From Pseudomonadota bacterium (GTDB lineage: Bacteria > Pseudomonadota > Gammaproteobacteria > Xanthomonadales > Rhodanobacteraceae): a stretch of DNA of 64,000 nucleotides. The notes beneath the pieces were generated by a model. The model worked only from the letters and a program-made list of their open reading frames with translations. It did no database searches and had not been told where the DNA came from. Position numbers and translations under genes: made by a program. Numbering within the stretch: the first letter of the stretch is position 1; every line of letters begins with the position of its first letter. Positions 42,119 through 50,422 of the stretch are shown in pieces. The stretch lies in NCBI GenBank assembly GCA_021827205.1, contig JAKAWV010000017.1, positions 1-64,000 on the forward strand. Reading direction: 5' to 3'.

Positions 42119-43294
42119 TCAAGCCAATTCGATGGCGATGGCGGTGGCCTCGCCGCCGCCGATGCACAGCGCTGCAACGCCGCGCTTGACCTTGCGCTGG
42201 GTCATGGCGTGGATCAGGGTCACGATCAGGCGCGCGCCACTGGCACCAATGGGATGGCCCAGCGCACAGGCGCCGCCATGCACATTGAGGCGCTCGTGGG
42301 CGATACCCAGTTCGCGCATTGGTGCCATCGCCACCACCGCGAAGGCTTCGTTGACCTCGAACAAGTCGACGTCCTCGACGCGCCAACCGGCCTTGTCCAG
42401 CACTTTCCGGATGGCACCCACCGGCGCGGTGGTGAACCACTCCGGCTCCTGCGAGTGGGTGGCGTGCGCGATCACGCGCGCCAGCGGCTTGAGGTTGCGG
42501 CGAACTGCGTCCTCGGCGCGCAGCAGCACCAGCGCCGCCGCGCCATCGGAAATGCTCGATGAACTGGCCGCGGTGATCGTGCCGTTGTCCTTGCGGAACG
42601 CCGGCTTGAGGCTGGGGATCTTGCCGATGTCGCAACGACCGGGCTGCTCGTCGGAGCTGAATTCGACCTCGCCCTTGCGCGTGGACACTTTCACCGGAAC
42701 GGTCTCGCCGGCGAAAGCGCCGCTCTGCTGCGCGGCCAGCGCGCGGCGCACCGATTCAGCCGCGAACGCGTCCTGCTCGGCGCGCGTGAAGTGGTACTTG
42801 TCGGCGCACAGCTCGCCGAATACGCCCATGGCGTTGCCATCGTAGGGGTTGGTCAGGCCATCCCAAGCCATGTGATCGACCAGCGTGCCCTCGCCATAGC
42901 GAATGCCGACGCGCGCCTGCACCATGTGCGGCGCGTTGGTCATCGATTCCATGCCGCCGGCGACCACGACATCGGCGCTGCCAGCGCGGATCAGATCATG
43001 CGCCAGCATCACCGCCTTCATGCCCGAGCCGCAAACCTTGTTGATCGTGGTGCAGCCGGCGCTGGCCGGCAGACCCGCGGCCAGCGCGGCCTGACGCGCC
43101 GGCGCCTGGCCGAGATTGGCCGGCAGCACGCAGCCCATGATCACTTCGGAAACCTGATCGGCGGCGAGGCCGGCGTGCGCCAGCGCGGCGCGGATCGCGG
43201 TGGCGCCCAAGGTCGGGGTCGGTACGCCGGTGAACTGGCCGAGGAACGAGCCGATCGCGGTGCGCTTGGCGCCGGCGATGATGATGTCGGACAT
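42119..43294 (-). CDS. atoB: Acetyl-CoA acetyltransferase (thiolase)
   Basis: A 391-aa biosynthetic/degradative thiolase. Cys88 in INKVCGSGMKA is the acyl acceptor; the C-terminal NVHGGACALGHPIGASGARL and CIGGGEATAI carry the His and second Cys. It would split acetoacetyl-CoA made from leucine-derived acetoacetate into two acetyl-CoA. GGAG precedes ATG 43294. It is 98 nt downstream of the isovaleryl-CoA dehydrogenase gene. Confidence 0.96.
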   Translation of the reverse strand: MSDIIIAGAKRTAIGSFLGQFTGVPTPTLGATAIRAALAHAGLAADQVSEVIMGCVLPANLGQAPARQAALAAGLPASAGCTTINKVCGSGMKAVMLAHDLIRAGSADVVVAGGMESMTNAPHMVQARVGIRYGEGTLVDHMAWDGLTNPYDGNAMGVFGELCADKYHFTRAEQDAFAAESVRRALAAQQSGAFAGETVPVKVSTRKGEVEFSSDEQPGRCDIGKIPSLKPAFRKDNGTITAASSSSISDGAAALVLLRAEDAVRRNLKPLARVIAHATHSQEPEWFTTAPVGAIRKVLDKAGWRVEDVDLFEVNEAFAVVAMAPMRELGIAHERLNVHGGACALGHPIGASGARLIVTLIHAMTQRKVKRGVAALCIGGGEATAIAIELA

Positions 43295-43392
43295 GCTGTA
43301 CTCCGTGCGGCAGGGCGTGCCGCGAATCATGGGAAGGCCCAATTATCGCGCCGTCTGTTGCGCTGCCGCAAACGTGTTCGGCGCATATTGCA

Positions 43393-44550
43393 TCAGGACT
43401 TGCCGTGGAACAGCTCGCGCCCGATCAGCATGCGCCGGATCTCGTTGGTGCCGGCGCCGATGGCATAGAGCTTGGCGTCGCGCAGGATGCGCCCGGTCGC
43501 GTAGTCGTTGATGTAACCGTTGCCGCCCAGCGCCTGGATCGCCTCCAGCGCCACCTGCACCGCGTTCTCGCTGGCCAGCAGCAGGCACGAGGCCGGGTCA
43601 ATGCGCGAGCGCTGCTTGCGGTCGAACTGCTGCGCGACCATGTAGGCATAGGCGCGGGTCGATTGCAGCGCTGTGTACATATCCGCGATCTTGGCCTGCA
43701 TCAGCTCGAAGGTGCCGATCGGCGCGTTGAACTGCTTGCGCTCGCGCACGTAGGGCAGGGTGATATCCAGCGCCGACTGCATCAGCCCGATCGGGCCTCC
43801 GGCCAGCACCAGACGCTCGCTGTCGAGGCCACTCATCAATACGCGCACGCCTTCGTTGACCTCGCCGATGCGCTGGTTGTCGGGGATCGCGCAGTCCTTG
43901 AACACCAGCTCGCAGGTGTTGGAGCCACGCATGCCCAGCTTGTCCAGCTTTTGCGCGGTGGAGAAACCTGGCATGCCTTTCTCGACGATGAAGGCGGTCA
44001 TGCTGCGGCTGCCGGCTTCGCGTCCGCTGGTGCGCAGATACACCACCAGCACGTCGGCGTTGGGACCATTGGTGATCCACATTTTCGAACCGTTGGCAAT
44101 CCACTCCCCGCCCCTGCGCTCGGCACGGCAAGCCATCGAGCCCACCACATCGGAGCCGGCACCCGGCTCGCTCATGGCCAGCGCGCCGATCCACTCGCCG
44201 CTGCACAGCCTGGGCAGATAACGTGCGCGCTGCTCGGTGCTACCGTTGAGAAAGATATTGTTGACGCACAAATTGCTGTGCGCGCCGTAGCTCAGGCCAA
44301 CCGAACCCGAGGCGCGCGAGATTTCCTCCATCGCCACCAGATGCGCGAGGTAACCCATGCCGCTGCCACCGCACTCGGGCGCCACGGTGATGCCGAGCAG
44401 GCCCAACTCACCCAGCTTGCGCCAGAGGTCGTCAGGGAACTCGTTCTCGCGATCGATGCGATCCGCACGCGGCGCGATTTCCTTGTCCGCAAACGCCCGC
44501 ACGCTGTCGCGCAGCAGATCGATGTCTTCATCGAGGGAGAACGGGCGCAT
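43393..44550 (-). CDS. liuA: Isovaleryl-CoA dehydrogenase
   Basis: A 385-aa FAD flavoprotein that oxidises isovaleryl-CoA to 3-methylcrotonyl-CoA. The catalytic Glu is in [12 protein letters not shown] (Glu245), the position characteristic of IVDs rather than of short/medium-chain acyl-CoA dehydrogenases. FAD-binding segments are [13 protein letters not shown] and KMWITNG; the C-terminal [12 protein letters not shown] is conserved. Start ATG 44550 gives [15 protein letters not shown]. Upstream lies a degenerate heptad array instead of a normal leader. Confidence 0.95.
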   Translation of the reverse strand: MRPFSLDEDIDLLRDSVRAFADKEIAPRADRIDRENEFPDDLWRKLGELGLLGITVAPECGGSGMGYLAHLVAMEEISRASGSVGLSYGAHSNLCVNNIFLNGSTEQRARYLPRLCSGEWIGALAMSEPGAGSDVVGSMACRAERRGGEWIANGSKMWITNGPNADVLVVYLRTSGREAGSRSMTAFIVEKGMPGFSTAQKLDKLGMRGSNTCELVFKDCAIPDNQRIGEVNEGVRVLMSGLDSERLVLAGGPIGLMQSALDITLPYVRERKQFNAPIGTFELMQAKIADMYTALQSTRAYAYMVAQQFDRKQRSRIDPASCLLLASENAVQVALEAIQALGGNGYINDYATGRILRDAKLYAIGAGTNEIRRMLIGRELFHGKS

Positions 44551-44559
44551 GGGGGTCAG

Positions 44560-44636
44560 CCGGTAGCAGGGAATGGGTAACCGGTAGCTGGAAGCAGGCA
44601 ACCGGTAGCCGGTAATCGGAAGCCAGAAGCGGGAGC
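44560..44636 (+). repeat. Degenerate heptanucleotide tandem array, 11 units
   Basis: Eleven consecutive 7-bp units close to C-C/A-G-G-N-A-G/A (CCGGTAG, CAGGGAA, TGGGTAA, CCGGTAG, CTGGAAG and so on) start 10 nt upstream of the liuA ATG. The period of 7 holds without interruption while individual bases vary. Confidence 0.85.
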
Positions 44637-44778
44637 GGGAGCGGCTATGGACTTGCGCAGGACTCGCAACTTGAGCAAGTGCCAGGGAGGCACTGGCTCG
44701 ACAATCGGACGGCTTGCTTTTGAACGGGAGGTCGAAGTCAGCGGCAGCACGATGCAAGTCTCCGTCGCCCAGTGTGAT

Positions 44779-44820
44779 GGAAGACTGGATAACTGGCTAC
44801 CGGATTCCTGTTCCCGGCTG
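44779..44820 (+). repeat. Degenerate heptanucleotide array, 6 units
   Basis: Six 7-bp units (GGAAGAC, TGGATAA, CTGGCTA, CCGGATT, CCTGTTC, CCGGCTG) end just before the 3' end of the leucine dehydrogenase gene. They share the C/T-GG core and phase of the array near 44600. Confidence 0.7.
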
Positions 44821-44831
44821 CCGCGCTTCAC

Positions 44832-45932
44832 TCACTGCCCGCGCATGCGCCCCAGAAAGCGCGGTCCGTTGCCCATCGTCGCCAGCTTGATCTTGCCGAT
44901 GGTGGCGATGCGCTCCTCGGCCATGCGGTCGGCGGCCTTGTAGGTGGCGATACCATCGCGATCGGCGATCTGGAAGATACGTCCGACGTTGTAGTAGATC
45001 GTGCGCATCATGCGCATGGCGCGTTCGCGGTTGTAGCCGTCGATCTCCAGCGACACGTTCATCACGCCGCCGGCGTTCACCGCGTAATCGGGCGCATACA
45101 GAATGCCACGCCGGGTCACTTCATCGCCGATGGTGTCGTTGGCCAACTGGTTGTTGGCCGGGCCGCAGATGATCTTGCACTTGAGGCGCGGCAGGGTTTG
45201 CTCATTGACGGTGCCACCCAGCGCGGCCGGGCTGTAGACATCGGCATCGACGTCGTAGATGTCGTCCAGTCCCACCGCCTCGCAGCCGAATTCGTCCACG
45301 CAGCGTTGCACCGCGGTCTTGTTGATGTCGGTGACGAACACCTTGGCGCCCTGTTCGCGCAGCAGTTTGACAAATTCCAGGCCAACGTGGCCGACACCCT
45401 GCACGGCGTAGCTGGGCTTGCCCACGTCCTCATGCCCGTACTTGTGGTTGAGCGCGGCCATCAGGCCTTGCAGCGTGCCGTAGGCGGTGAACGGCGAGGG
45501 ATCGCCCGAGCCGCCGTGCACCTGATGCACGCCGGTGACGAATTCGGTCTCGCGGAACACATATTCCATGTCGTTGACGTCGATGCCGACATCCTCGGCG
45601 GTGATGTAGCGGCCGCCCAGCGATTGCACGAAGCGGCCGAAGGCGCGGAACAGTGCCTCGGACTTGTCCCTGGTCGGATCGCCGATGATCACCGCCTTGC
45701 CGCCGCCGAGGTTCAGGCCGGCCACGGCGTTCTTGTAGGTCATGCCGCGCGAGAGGCGCAGCACGTCGTTCAGCGCCTCCTGCTCGGTCTTGTACGCCCA
45801 CATGCGCAGACCGCCCAGCGAGGGCCCCAGCACGGTGTTGTGGATGGCGATGATGGCTTTCAGGCCGACATCCTTCTGATGGCAAAACACTACCTGCTCG
45901 TGACCGTAGGTTGCGAGGGTTTCGAAGATCAT
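44832..45932 (-). CDS. ldh: Leucine dehydrogenase (Leu/Val/Phe dehydrogenase family)
   Basis: A 366-aa NAD-dependent amino-acid dehydrogenase that deaminates branched-chain amino acids to 2-oxo acids. GLRMWAYKTEQEALNDVLRL, with MTYKNAVAGLNLGGGKAVI supplying the catalytic Lys, and the Rossmann motif GVGHVGLEF (near residue 180) are diagnostic. It lies upstream of liuA on the same strand and would feed leucine into that pathway. TAAAAT at 46056-46061 on the minus strand could be its -10. Confidence 0.92.
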   Translation of the reverse strand: MIFETLATYGHEQVVFCHQKDVGLKAIIAIHNTVLGPSLGGLRMWAYKTEQEALNDVLRLSRGMTYKNAVAGLNLGGGKAVIIGDPTRDKSEALFRAFGRFVQSLGGRYITAEDVGIDVNDMEYVFRETEFVTGVHQVHGGSGDPSPFTAYGTLQGLMAALNHKYGHEDVGKPSYAVQGVGHVGLEFVKLLREQGAKVFVTDINKTAVQRCVDEFGCEAVGLDDIYDVDADVYSPAALGGTVNEQTLPRLKCKIICGPANNQLANDTIGDEVTRRGILYAPDYAVNAGGVMNVSLEIDGYNRERAMRMMRTIYYNVGRIFQIADRDGIATYKAADRMAEERIATIGKIKLATMGNGPRFLGRMRGQ

Positions 45933-46093
45933 CGATGACTACTCCGGGGAATGGCGCCACCAGCGCGGGCGGCGAAAGAAAAGCGTGGGAGCCATGCACC
46001 GGCGCGATGTGCGCGGTGGCGAATGAAGGCCGCGGGGCCGAGGCGAGGACGAAGCATTTTACTCCGCCCCCGCGCCGACGCCAGCGGCAGCGG

Positions 46094-46118
46094 CCGCGCG
46101 CTGCAATGCAGCGCGCGG
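46094..46118. repeat. 10-bp perfect hairpin between ppk and leucine dehydrogenase
   Basis: CCGCGCGCTG (46094-46103) and CAGCGCGCGG (46109-46118) enclose a CAATG loop, 28 nt downstream of the ppk stop. No T-run follows on the minus strand. It may protect the ppk mRNA end or aid Rho-dependent termination. Confidence 0.6.
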
Positions 46119-46146
46119 TACGGTCGCGGTCGCGCGCGGCGAGGAT

Positions 46147-48219
46147 TCAGCCGGTGAGCTTGGCCAGCAGCGTGCGCTGCGCCGAGTGCGCGGGACCATC
46201 GCCGCGCGCAGCGCGCTCGTAGCGGCCGTCCGGCTGCAGAATCCAAGCCTGCGCGTTGTCGCCGAGATAATTCGCCAGCGTCTCGTCATAGACGCGTTGC
46301 GCAAGCGTTGCGTCGAGGATCGGAAAGCACACCTCGATGCGCTGCATCAGGTTGCGCTCCATCCAGTCGGCGCTGGAGCAGAACAGTTCCGGCGCGCCAT
46401 CGTTGGCGAACCAGTACACACGGCTGTGCTCCAGAAATCGCCCGACAATCGAACGCACGCGGATGCGCTCGGAAATGCCGGGCAGGCCCGGGCGCAGCGT
46501 GCAGGCGCCGCGCACGATCAGGTCGATCTCGACCCCGGCTGCCGAGGCGCGATACAGCGCCTCGACCACGCCGGGCTCGTTGAGCGCGTTCATGCGCGCG
46601 ATGATGCGCGCTGGCTTGCCCGCGCCAGCGTGGCTGATTTCGCGCTCGATGCGTTGCAGCAAACCCTTGTAAAGCGTGAACGGCGATTGCAGCAGGCGCG
46701 TCAATTTGATCGTCGGTCCCAGCCCGGAAAGCTGCTGGAACACCTTGTGCACGTCCTCGCCGATTTCGGCATGCGCAGTCATCAGGCCGATGTCGGTGTA
46801 CAGACGCGAGGTGATCTGGTGATAGTTGCCGGTGGACAGATGCACATAGCGACGCAGCTTGCGGCCCTCGCGGCGCACCACCAGCAGCATCTTGGCGTGG
46901 GTCTTGTAGCCGACCACGCCGTAGACCACCTGCACGCCCGCGCTCTGCAGGCGATTGGCGAGGCGAATGTTGGCTTCCTCGTCGAAGCGCGCGCGCAGTT
47001 CCACCACCACGGTCACGTCCTTGCCGGCGCGCGCCGCCTCGACCAGATGCTCGACCAGCGGTGAGTCGCTGCCGACGCGGTACAGCGTTTGCTTGACCGC
47101 CAGCACATCGGGATCGGTAGCCGCCTGGCGCAGCATCTCCATCACCGACTGGAACGACTCGTAGGGATGATGCAGCAGCACGTCGCGCTTGCCGACCACC
47201 TCGAACACATTGGCGCCTTGCGCCAGCGCGGGACTGAGGCGCGGGGTGAACGGCCGGAACTTGAGATCGGCGCGATCGACCTGGTCGAAGATCGAGACCA
47301 CGCGGCTGAGATTGACCGGACCGGCGCAGCGATATACGTCCTGCTCGCTCAACTCGAAATTGGCCATCAGCAGATCGGTGATCGGCTTGGGGCAGTTTTC
47401 GGCAACCTCCAGGCGCACCGGGCGCGCGAAGCCGCGCTCGATCAACTCGGCGGTCAGCGCGCTGGCGAGGTTCTCGACTTCCTCTTCCTCCACGGTCAGC
47501 TCGCTGTTGCGGGTGACGCGGAACTGATACGAGCCCTGCACCTTGAAACCGGGAAACATCTCGTCGGCGAACTGTTGCAGCAGTCCGGCCAGAAACACGA
47601 ACTCGCAGGGCGCGTCGGAAACCTGCGCCGGCAGGCGGATCAGTCGCGGCAACGAGCGCGGTGCGCGCACCAATGCCATGTGCCCGGCGCGGCCGAAGGC
47701 GTCGCGGCCTTCCAGCACCACGGCGATGTTCAGGCTCTTGTTGAGAATGCGCGGGAACGGATGCGCCGGATCCAGCCCCAGCGGCGACAGCACCGGCAGG
47801 ATCTCGTTGCGGAAATAGCCCTGCAGCCAGCGTTTCTGGCGCGCGCTCCAGCGGTCACGGGTGAGGAAGCGCACGCCTTCCTCGGCCAGCGCCGGCTGCA
47901 ATTCCTCGGCCCACACGCGGTATTGCTCGCCGACCAGCTCCAGCGCGCGTTCGCGGATGCGCGCCAGTACTTCGCCGGGCGCCAGCCCGTCCGGGCCGGG
48001 GCGCGCATCGCCATAGCTGATGTGCTGGCGCAACACGGCGACGCGCACCTCGAAGAACTCGTCCAGATTGCTGGACGAGATGCACATGAAGCGCATGCGT
48101 TCCAGCAGCGGCATGCGCGGATCGCGCGCCTGCGCCAGCACGCGGAAGTTGAATTCCAGCGCCGCGAGTTCGCGGTTGAGATACAGCTCGTTGCGGGAAA
48201 GGTTGGTTAATGCGTCCAT
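46147..48219 (-). CDS. ppk: Polyphosphate kinase 1
   Basis: A 690-aa enzyme that polymerises ATP gamma-phosphate into polyphosphate, membrane-associated. The N-terminal LYLNRELAALEFNFRVL and SNLDEFFEVRVA are typical. The autophosphorylated His is in YKTHAKMLLV; the second active-site His lies in FLEHSRVYWF. ATG 48219 (MDALTNLSRNE) is preferred because earlier in-frame starts extend past homologues. It follows phoR after 69 nt, so it probably belongs to a phosphate-starvation operon phoB-phoR-ppk. Confidence 0.97.
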   Translation of the reverse strand: MDALTNLSRNELYLNRELAALEFNFRVLAQARDPRMPLLERMRFMCISSSNLDEFFEVRVAVLRQHISYGDARPGPDGLAPGEVLARIRERALELVGEQYRVWAEELQPALAEEGVRFLTRDRWSARQKRWLQGYFRNEILPVLSPLGLDPAHPFPRILNKSLNIAVVLEGRDAFGRAGHMALVRAPRSLPRLIRLPAQVSDAPCEFVFLAGLLQQFADEMFPGFKVQGSYQFRVTRNSELTVEEEEVENLASALTAELIERGFARPVRLEVAENCPKPITDLLMANFELSEQDVYRCAGPVNLSRVVSIFDQVDRADLKFRPFTPRLSPALAQGANVFEVVGKRDVLLHHPYESFQSVMEMLRQAATDPDVLAVKQTLYRVGSDSPLVEHLVEAARAGKDVTVVVELRARFDEEANIRLANRLQSAGVQVVYGVVGYKTHAKMLLVVRREGRKLRRYVHLSTGNYHQITSRLYTDIGLMTAHAEIGEDVHKVFQQLSGLGPTIKLTRLLQSPFTLYKGLLQRIEREISHAGAGKPARIIARMNALNEPGVVEALYRASAAGVEIDLIVRGACTLRPGLPGISERIRVRSIVGRFLEHSRVYWFANDGAPELFCSSADWMERNLMQRIEVCFPILDATLAQRVYDETLANYLGDNAQAWILQPDGRYERAARGDGPAHSAQRTLLAKLTG

Positions 48220-48288
48220 GGATCGGTCCGTGCGGCCCGCCAGCATCGCGCGCGCGGCGATTTGCGGCAAGCCTGCGCCTGTGCTGCC

Positions 48289-49563
48289 TCAGTCCGCGGG
48301 CGCCGCATCGGCTGCGGCGACCGGCAGCAGCATGCGCGCGGCCGGGAACAGCGCGGTGAAGGTCGAGCCTTGGCCCGGCTCGCTGCGGATATCGATACGC
48401 GCCTGGTGCATGCCCAGCGCATGCTTGACGATGGACAGGCCGAGACCGGTGCCACCCAGCTCGCGCGAGCGGCTCGAGGACACGCGGTAGAAGCGCTCGG
48501 TGAGGCGGCTGATGTGGTGCGCGGGAATGCCGTAGCCGGTATCGATTACCGAAAACGCGCCGCGGCCATCCGCCAGCCGTTCCCAGCGGATGCGGATGCT
48601 GCCGCCGCTGGGTGTGTAGCGCACGGCATTGCTGACCAGGTTCGAGCAGGCGCTGTGCAGATCCTTCAGCGAGCCGTACAAATCAGCCGGGGTTTCGACT
48701 TCCAGCGTGATGCGGTGGCGGCCTTGACTGAGCGCCTCGGCCTCGCGACGCAGCGTGGCCAGCAGTGGCGCCATCGCCACGGGCTCCTCGTTGGCGCCGG
48801 TCTGGGTTTCCAGGCGCGACAGGGTCAGCAGATCTTCGACGATTTGCGCCATGCGCTTGGATTGTCCGCGCATGTCGTTGAGCACGCCAGCCAGTTGTGG
48901 CACGTCTTCCGGATCGAGCAATTCGAGATAGCCGTGGATCACCGTCAGCGGCGTGCGCAGCTCGTGCGAGACATTGGCCACGAAATCGCGGCGCATCTGC
49001 TCCAGTCGCGCCAACGTGCTGATGTCGCGCGCCAGCAGCAGGCGCTGCGATTCGCCGACCGGGATCAGCGACAGTGACAGATGGCGCAGCGGATCTTGCG
49101 GTGCCGGCGCGTCTGGCAAGGGTTCGTTGGCGCCCGCGGCCAGCCAGTCGCCGATCGTCGTGTCGCGCAGTTGCTCGCGCAGATTGCAGTGCAGATGCTG
49201 CGGTCGCTGCAAGCCCAGCAGGGTGCCGGCGGCGGGGTTGAACCATAGCGCGTGACATTGATCATCCAGCAGCACCACAGCGTCGGGCAGCGCCGCCACG
49301 GCGTTGCGCAGCGCACGGAACTGCGCCGCCAGCAGGCGCACGCGGCGCGGATCGTGGCCAGGGTGCGCGGGCGTACCGGCAGGCGTGACGCTGGGCGCCG
49401 GGAGGGAACGCAAACGTTGCATGGACCAGGACATCCAGATGAGCGCCAGGGCGGCGGCCAGGGCGAACCCGGCCAGCGGCTGACGCACAAGATAAGCAAG
49501 CAAGGTGACAGCCAGCAGCCAGCCGCCGAGCAGAACTGCGCTGATCAGGCGGCTGCGTGGCAT
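48289..49563 (-). CDS. phoR: Phosphate regulon sensor histidine kinase
   Basis: A 424-aa sensor. Two N-terminal transmembrane helices (about 7-24 and 30-46) leave essentially no periplasmic domain, as in PhoR. A PAS domain (about 85-180) is followed by HisKA with phospho-acceptor His200 in FVANVSHELRTPLT and HATPase boxes (NLVSNAVRYTP, DTGYGIP, GTGLGLSIVKH). It probably senses phosphate through Pst/PhoU, which are not in the window. It ends 3 nt from phoB, so the pair is an operon. Confidence 0.95.
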   Translation of the reverse strand: MPRSRLISAVLLGGWLLAVTLLAYLVRQPLAGFALAAALALIWMSWSMQRLRSLPAPSVTPAGTPAHPGHDPRRVRLLAAQFRALRNAVAALPDAVVLLDDQCHALWFNPAAGTLLGLQRPQHLHCNLREQLRDTTIGDWLAAGANEPLPDAPAPQDPLRHLSLSLIPVGESQRLLLARDISTLARLEQMRRDFVANVSHELRTPLTVIHGYLELLDPEDVPQLAGVLNDMRGQSKRMAQIVEDLLTLSRLETQTGANEEPVAMAPLLATLRREAEALSQGRHRITLEVETPADLYGSLKDLHSACSNLVSNAVRYTPSGGSIRIRWERLADGRGAFSVIDTGYGIPAHHISRLTERFYRVSSSRSRELGGTGLGLSIVKHALGMHQARIDIRSEPGQGSTFTALFPAARMLLPVAAADAAPAD

Positions 49564-49566
49564 GCC

Positions 49567-50256
49567 TCAGGCATCGGCGGAGAGGCGGTAACCGGCGCTG
49601 CGCACGGTTTGCACCATGGCGTCGAGGCCGAACGGTTCGAGGGTTTTGCGCAGACGGCGGATATGCACGTCCACGGTGCGTTCCTCGACGTACACGCTGC
49701 TGCCCCAGACGTGATCGAGCAATTGCGTGCGCGAGTACACGCGGTCCGGGTGGGTCATGAAAAAGTGCAGCAGGCGGTACTCGGTGGGGCCGATCGGCAC
49801 CGGCTGCGTGTCGGCGTGCACGCGATGCGCGGGGCCATCGAGACGCAGTTTGCCGACCTCGACCATGCCCTCGCCATCCTCGCCTTGACTGCGGCGCAGC
49901 ACCGCGCGGATGCGCGCCACCAGCTCGCGCGAGGAGAACGGCTTGACCACGTAATCATCGACGCCGGCCTCGAGGCCGTTGACACGATCCATCTCCTCAC
50001 CGCGCGCGGTGAGCATGATGATCGGCACCTCGCGCGAGATCTGCTCCTTGCGCAGGCGTCGCGCCAGGTCCAGCCCGCTGAGTCCGGGCAGCATCCAGTC
50101 CAGCAGGATCAGATCGGGCACTTTATCCGCGATCGCCAGTTGCGCGGCGCGCGCGTCGGCGGCGTGGATCGGGTCCATGCCCGCCTTGCGCAGGGCGAAT
50201 GCGACCATGTCGCGGATCGATGCCTCGTCTTCGACGATCAAGATGCGCTTTTGCAC
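49567..50256 (-). CDS. phoB: Phosphate regulon response regulator
   Basis: A 229-aa OmpR-type regulator with a receiver domain (acidic pair E9/D10 in VEDE, phospho-acceptor Asp53 in LLDWMLPG, Lys in VVKPF) and a C-terminal winged helix ([20 protein letters not shown]). PhoB binds Pho boxes of two CTGTCAT repeats. The start is GTG 50256 with a GGGG stretch upstream. A Pho-box-like repeat lies just upstream, suggesting autoregulation. Confidence 0.96.
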   Translation of the reverse strand: MQKRILIVEDEASIRDMVAFALRKAGMDPIHAADARAAQLAIADKVPDLILLDWMLPGLSGLDLARRLRKEQISREVPIIMLTARGEEMDRVNGLEAGVDDYVVKPFSSRELVARIRAVLRRSQGEDGEGMVEVGKLRLDGPAHRVHADTQPVPIGPTEYRLLHFFMTHPDRVYSRTQLLDHVWGSSVYVEERTVDVHIRRLRKTLEPFGLDAMVQTVRSAGYRLSADA

Positions 50257-50300
50257 AATGCAATCCCCGGCGGTTGACGGGATTATTGCAGTCTTCCGAT

Positions 50301-50318
50301 ATTGCAGCGCGATGACAA
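50301..50318 (-). promoter_or_regulatory. Pho-box-like site upstream of phoB
   Basis: On the minus strand the site reads TTGTCAT-CGCG-CTGCAAT, two half-sites 11 nt apart as in the Pho box CTGTCAT-N4-CTGTCAT (11 of 14 bases match). A possible -10, AATAAT, lies at 50282-50287. Its orientation fits activation of phoB. Confidence 0.55.
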
Positions 50319-50404
50319 AGATGCATCTGCGGCGGGTATTGCGTTGTTTGGCGCGGGTTGGCCGCGGTCCGCGGGGCCGCCGGCCATGTTTGCGCAGACT
50401 GTCG

Positions 50405-50422
50405 CCGTCATGCGCCTGTCAT
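50405..50422 (+). promoter_or_regulatory. Strong Pho-box-like site pointing toward bepA antisense
   Basis: CCGTCAT-GCGC-CTGTCAT matches the Pho box at 13 of 14 positions. The orientation is plus, opposite to phoB and bepA, and the site touches the bepA stop codon. It is flanked by two copies of GACTGTCGCCG (50397-50407, 50427-50437). Confidence 0.45.
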
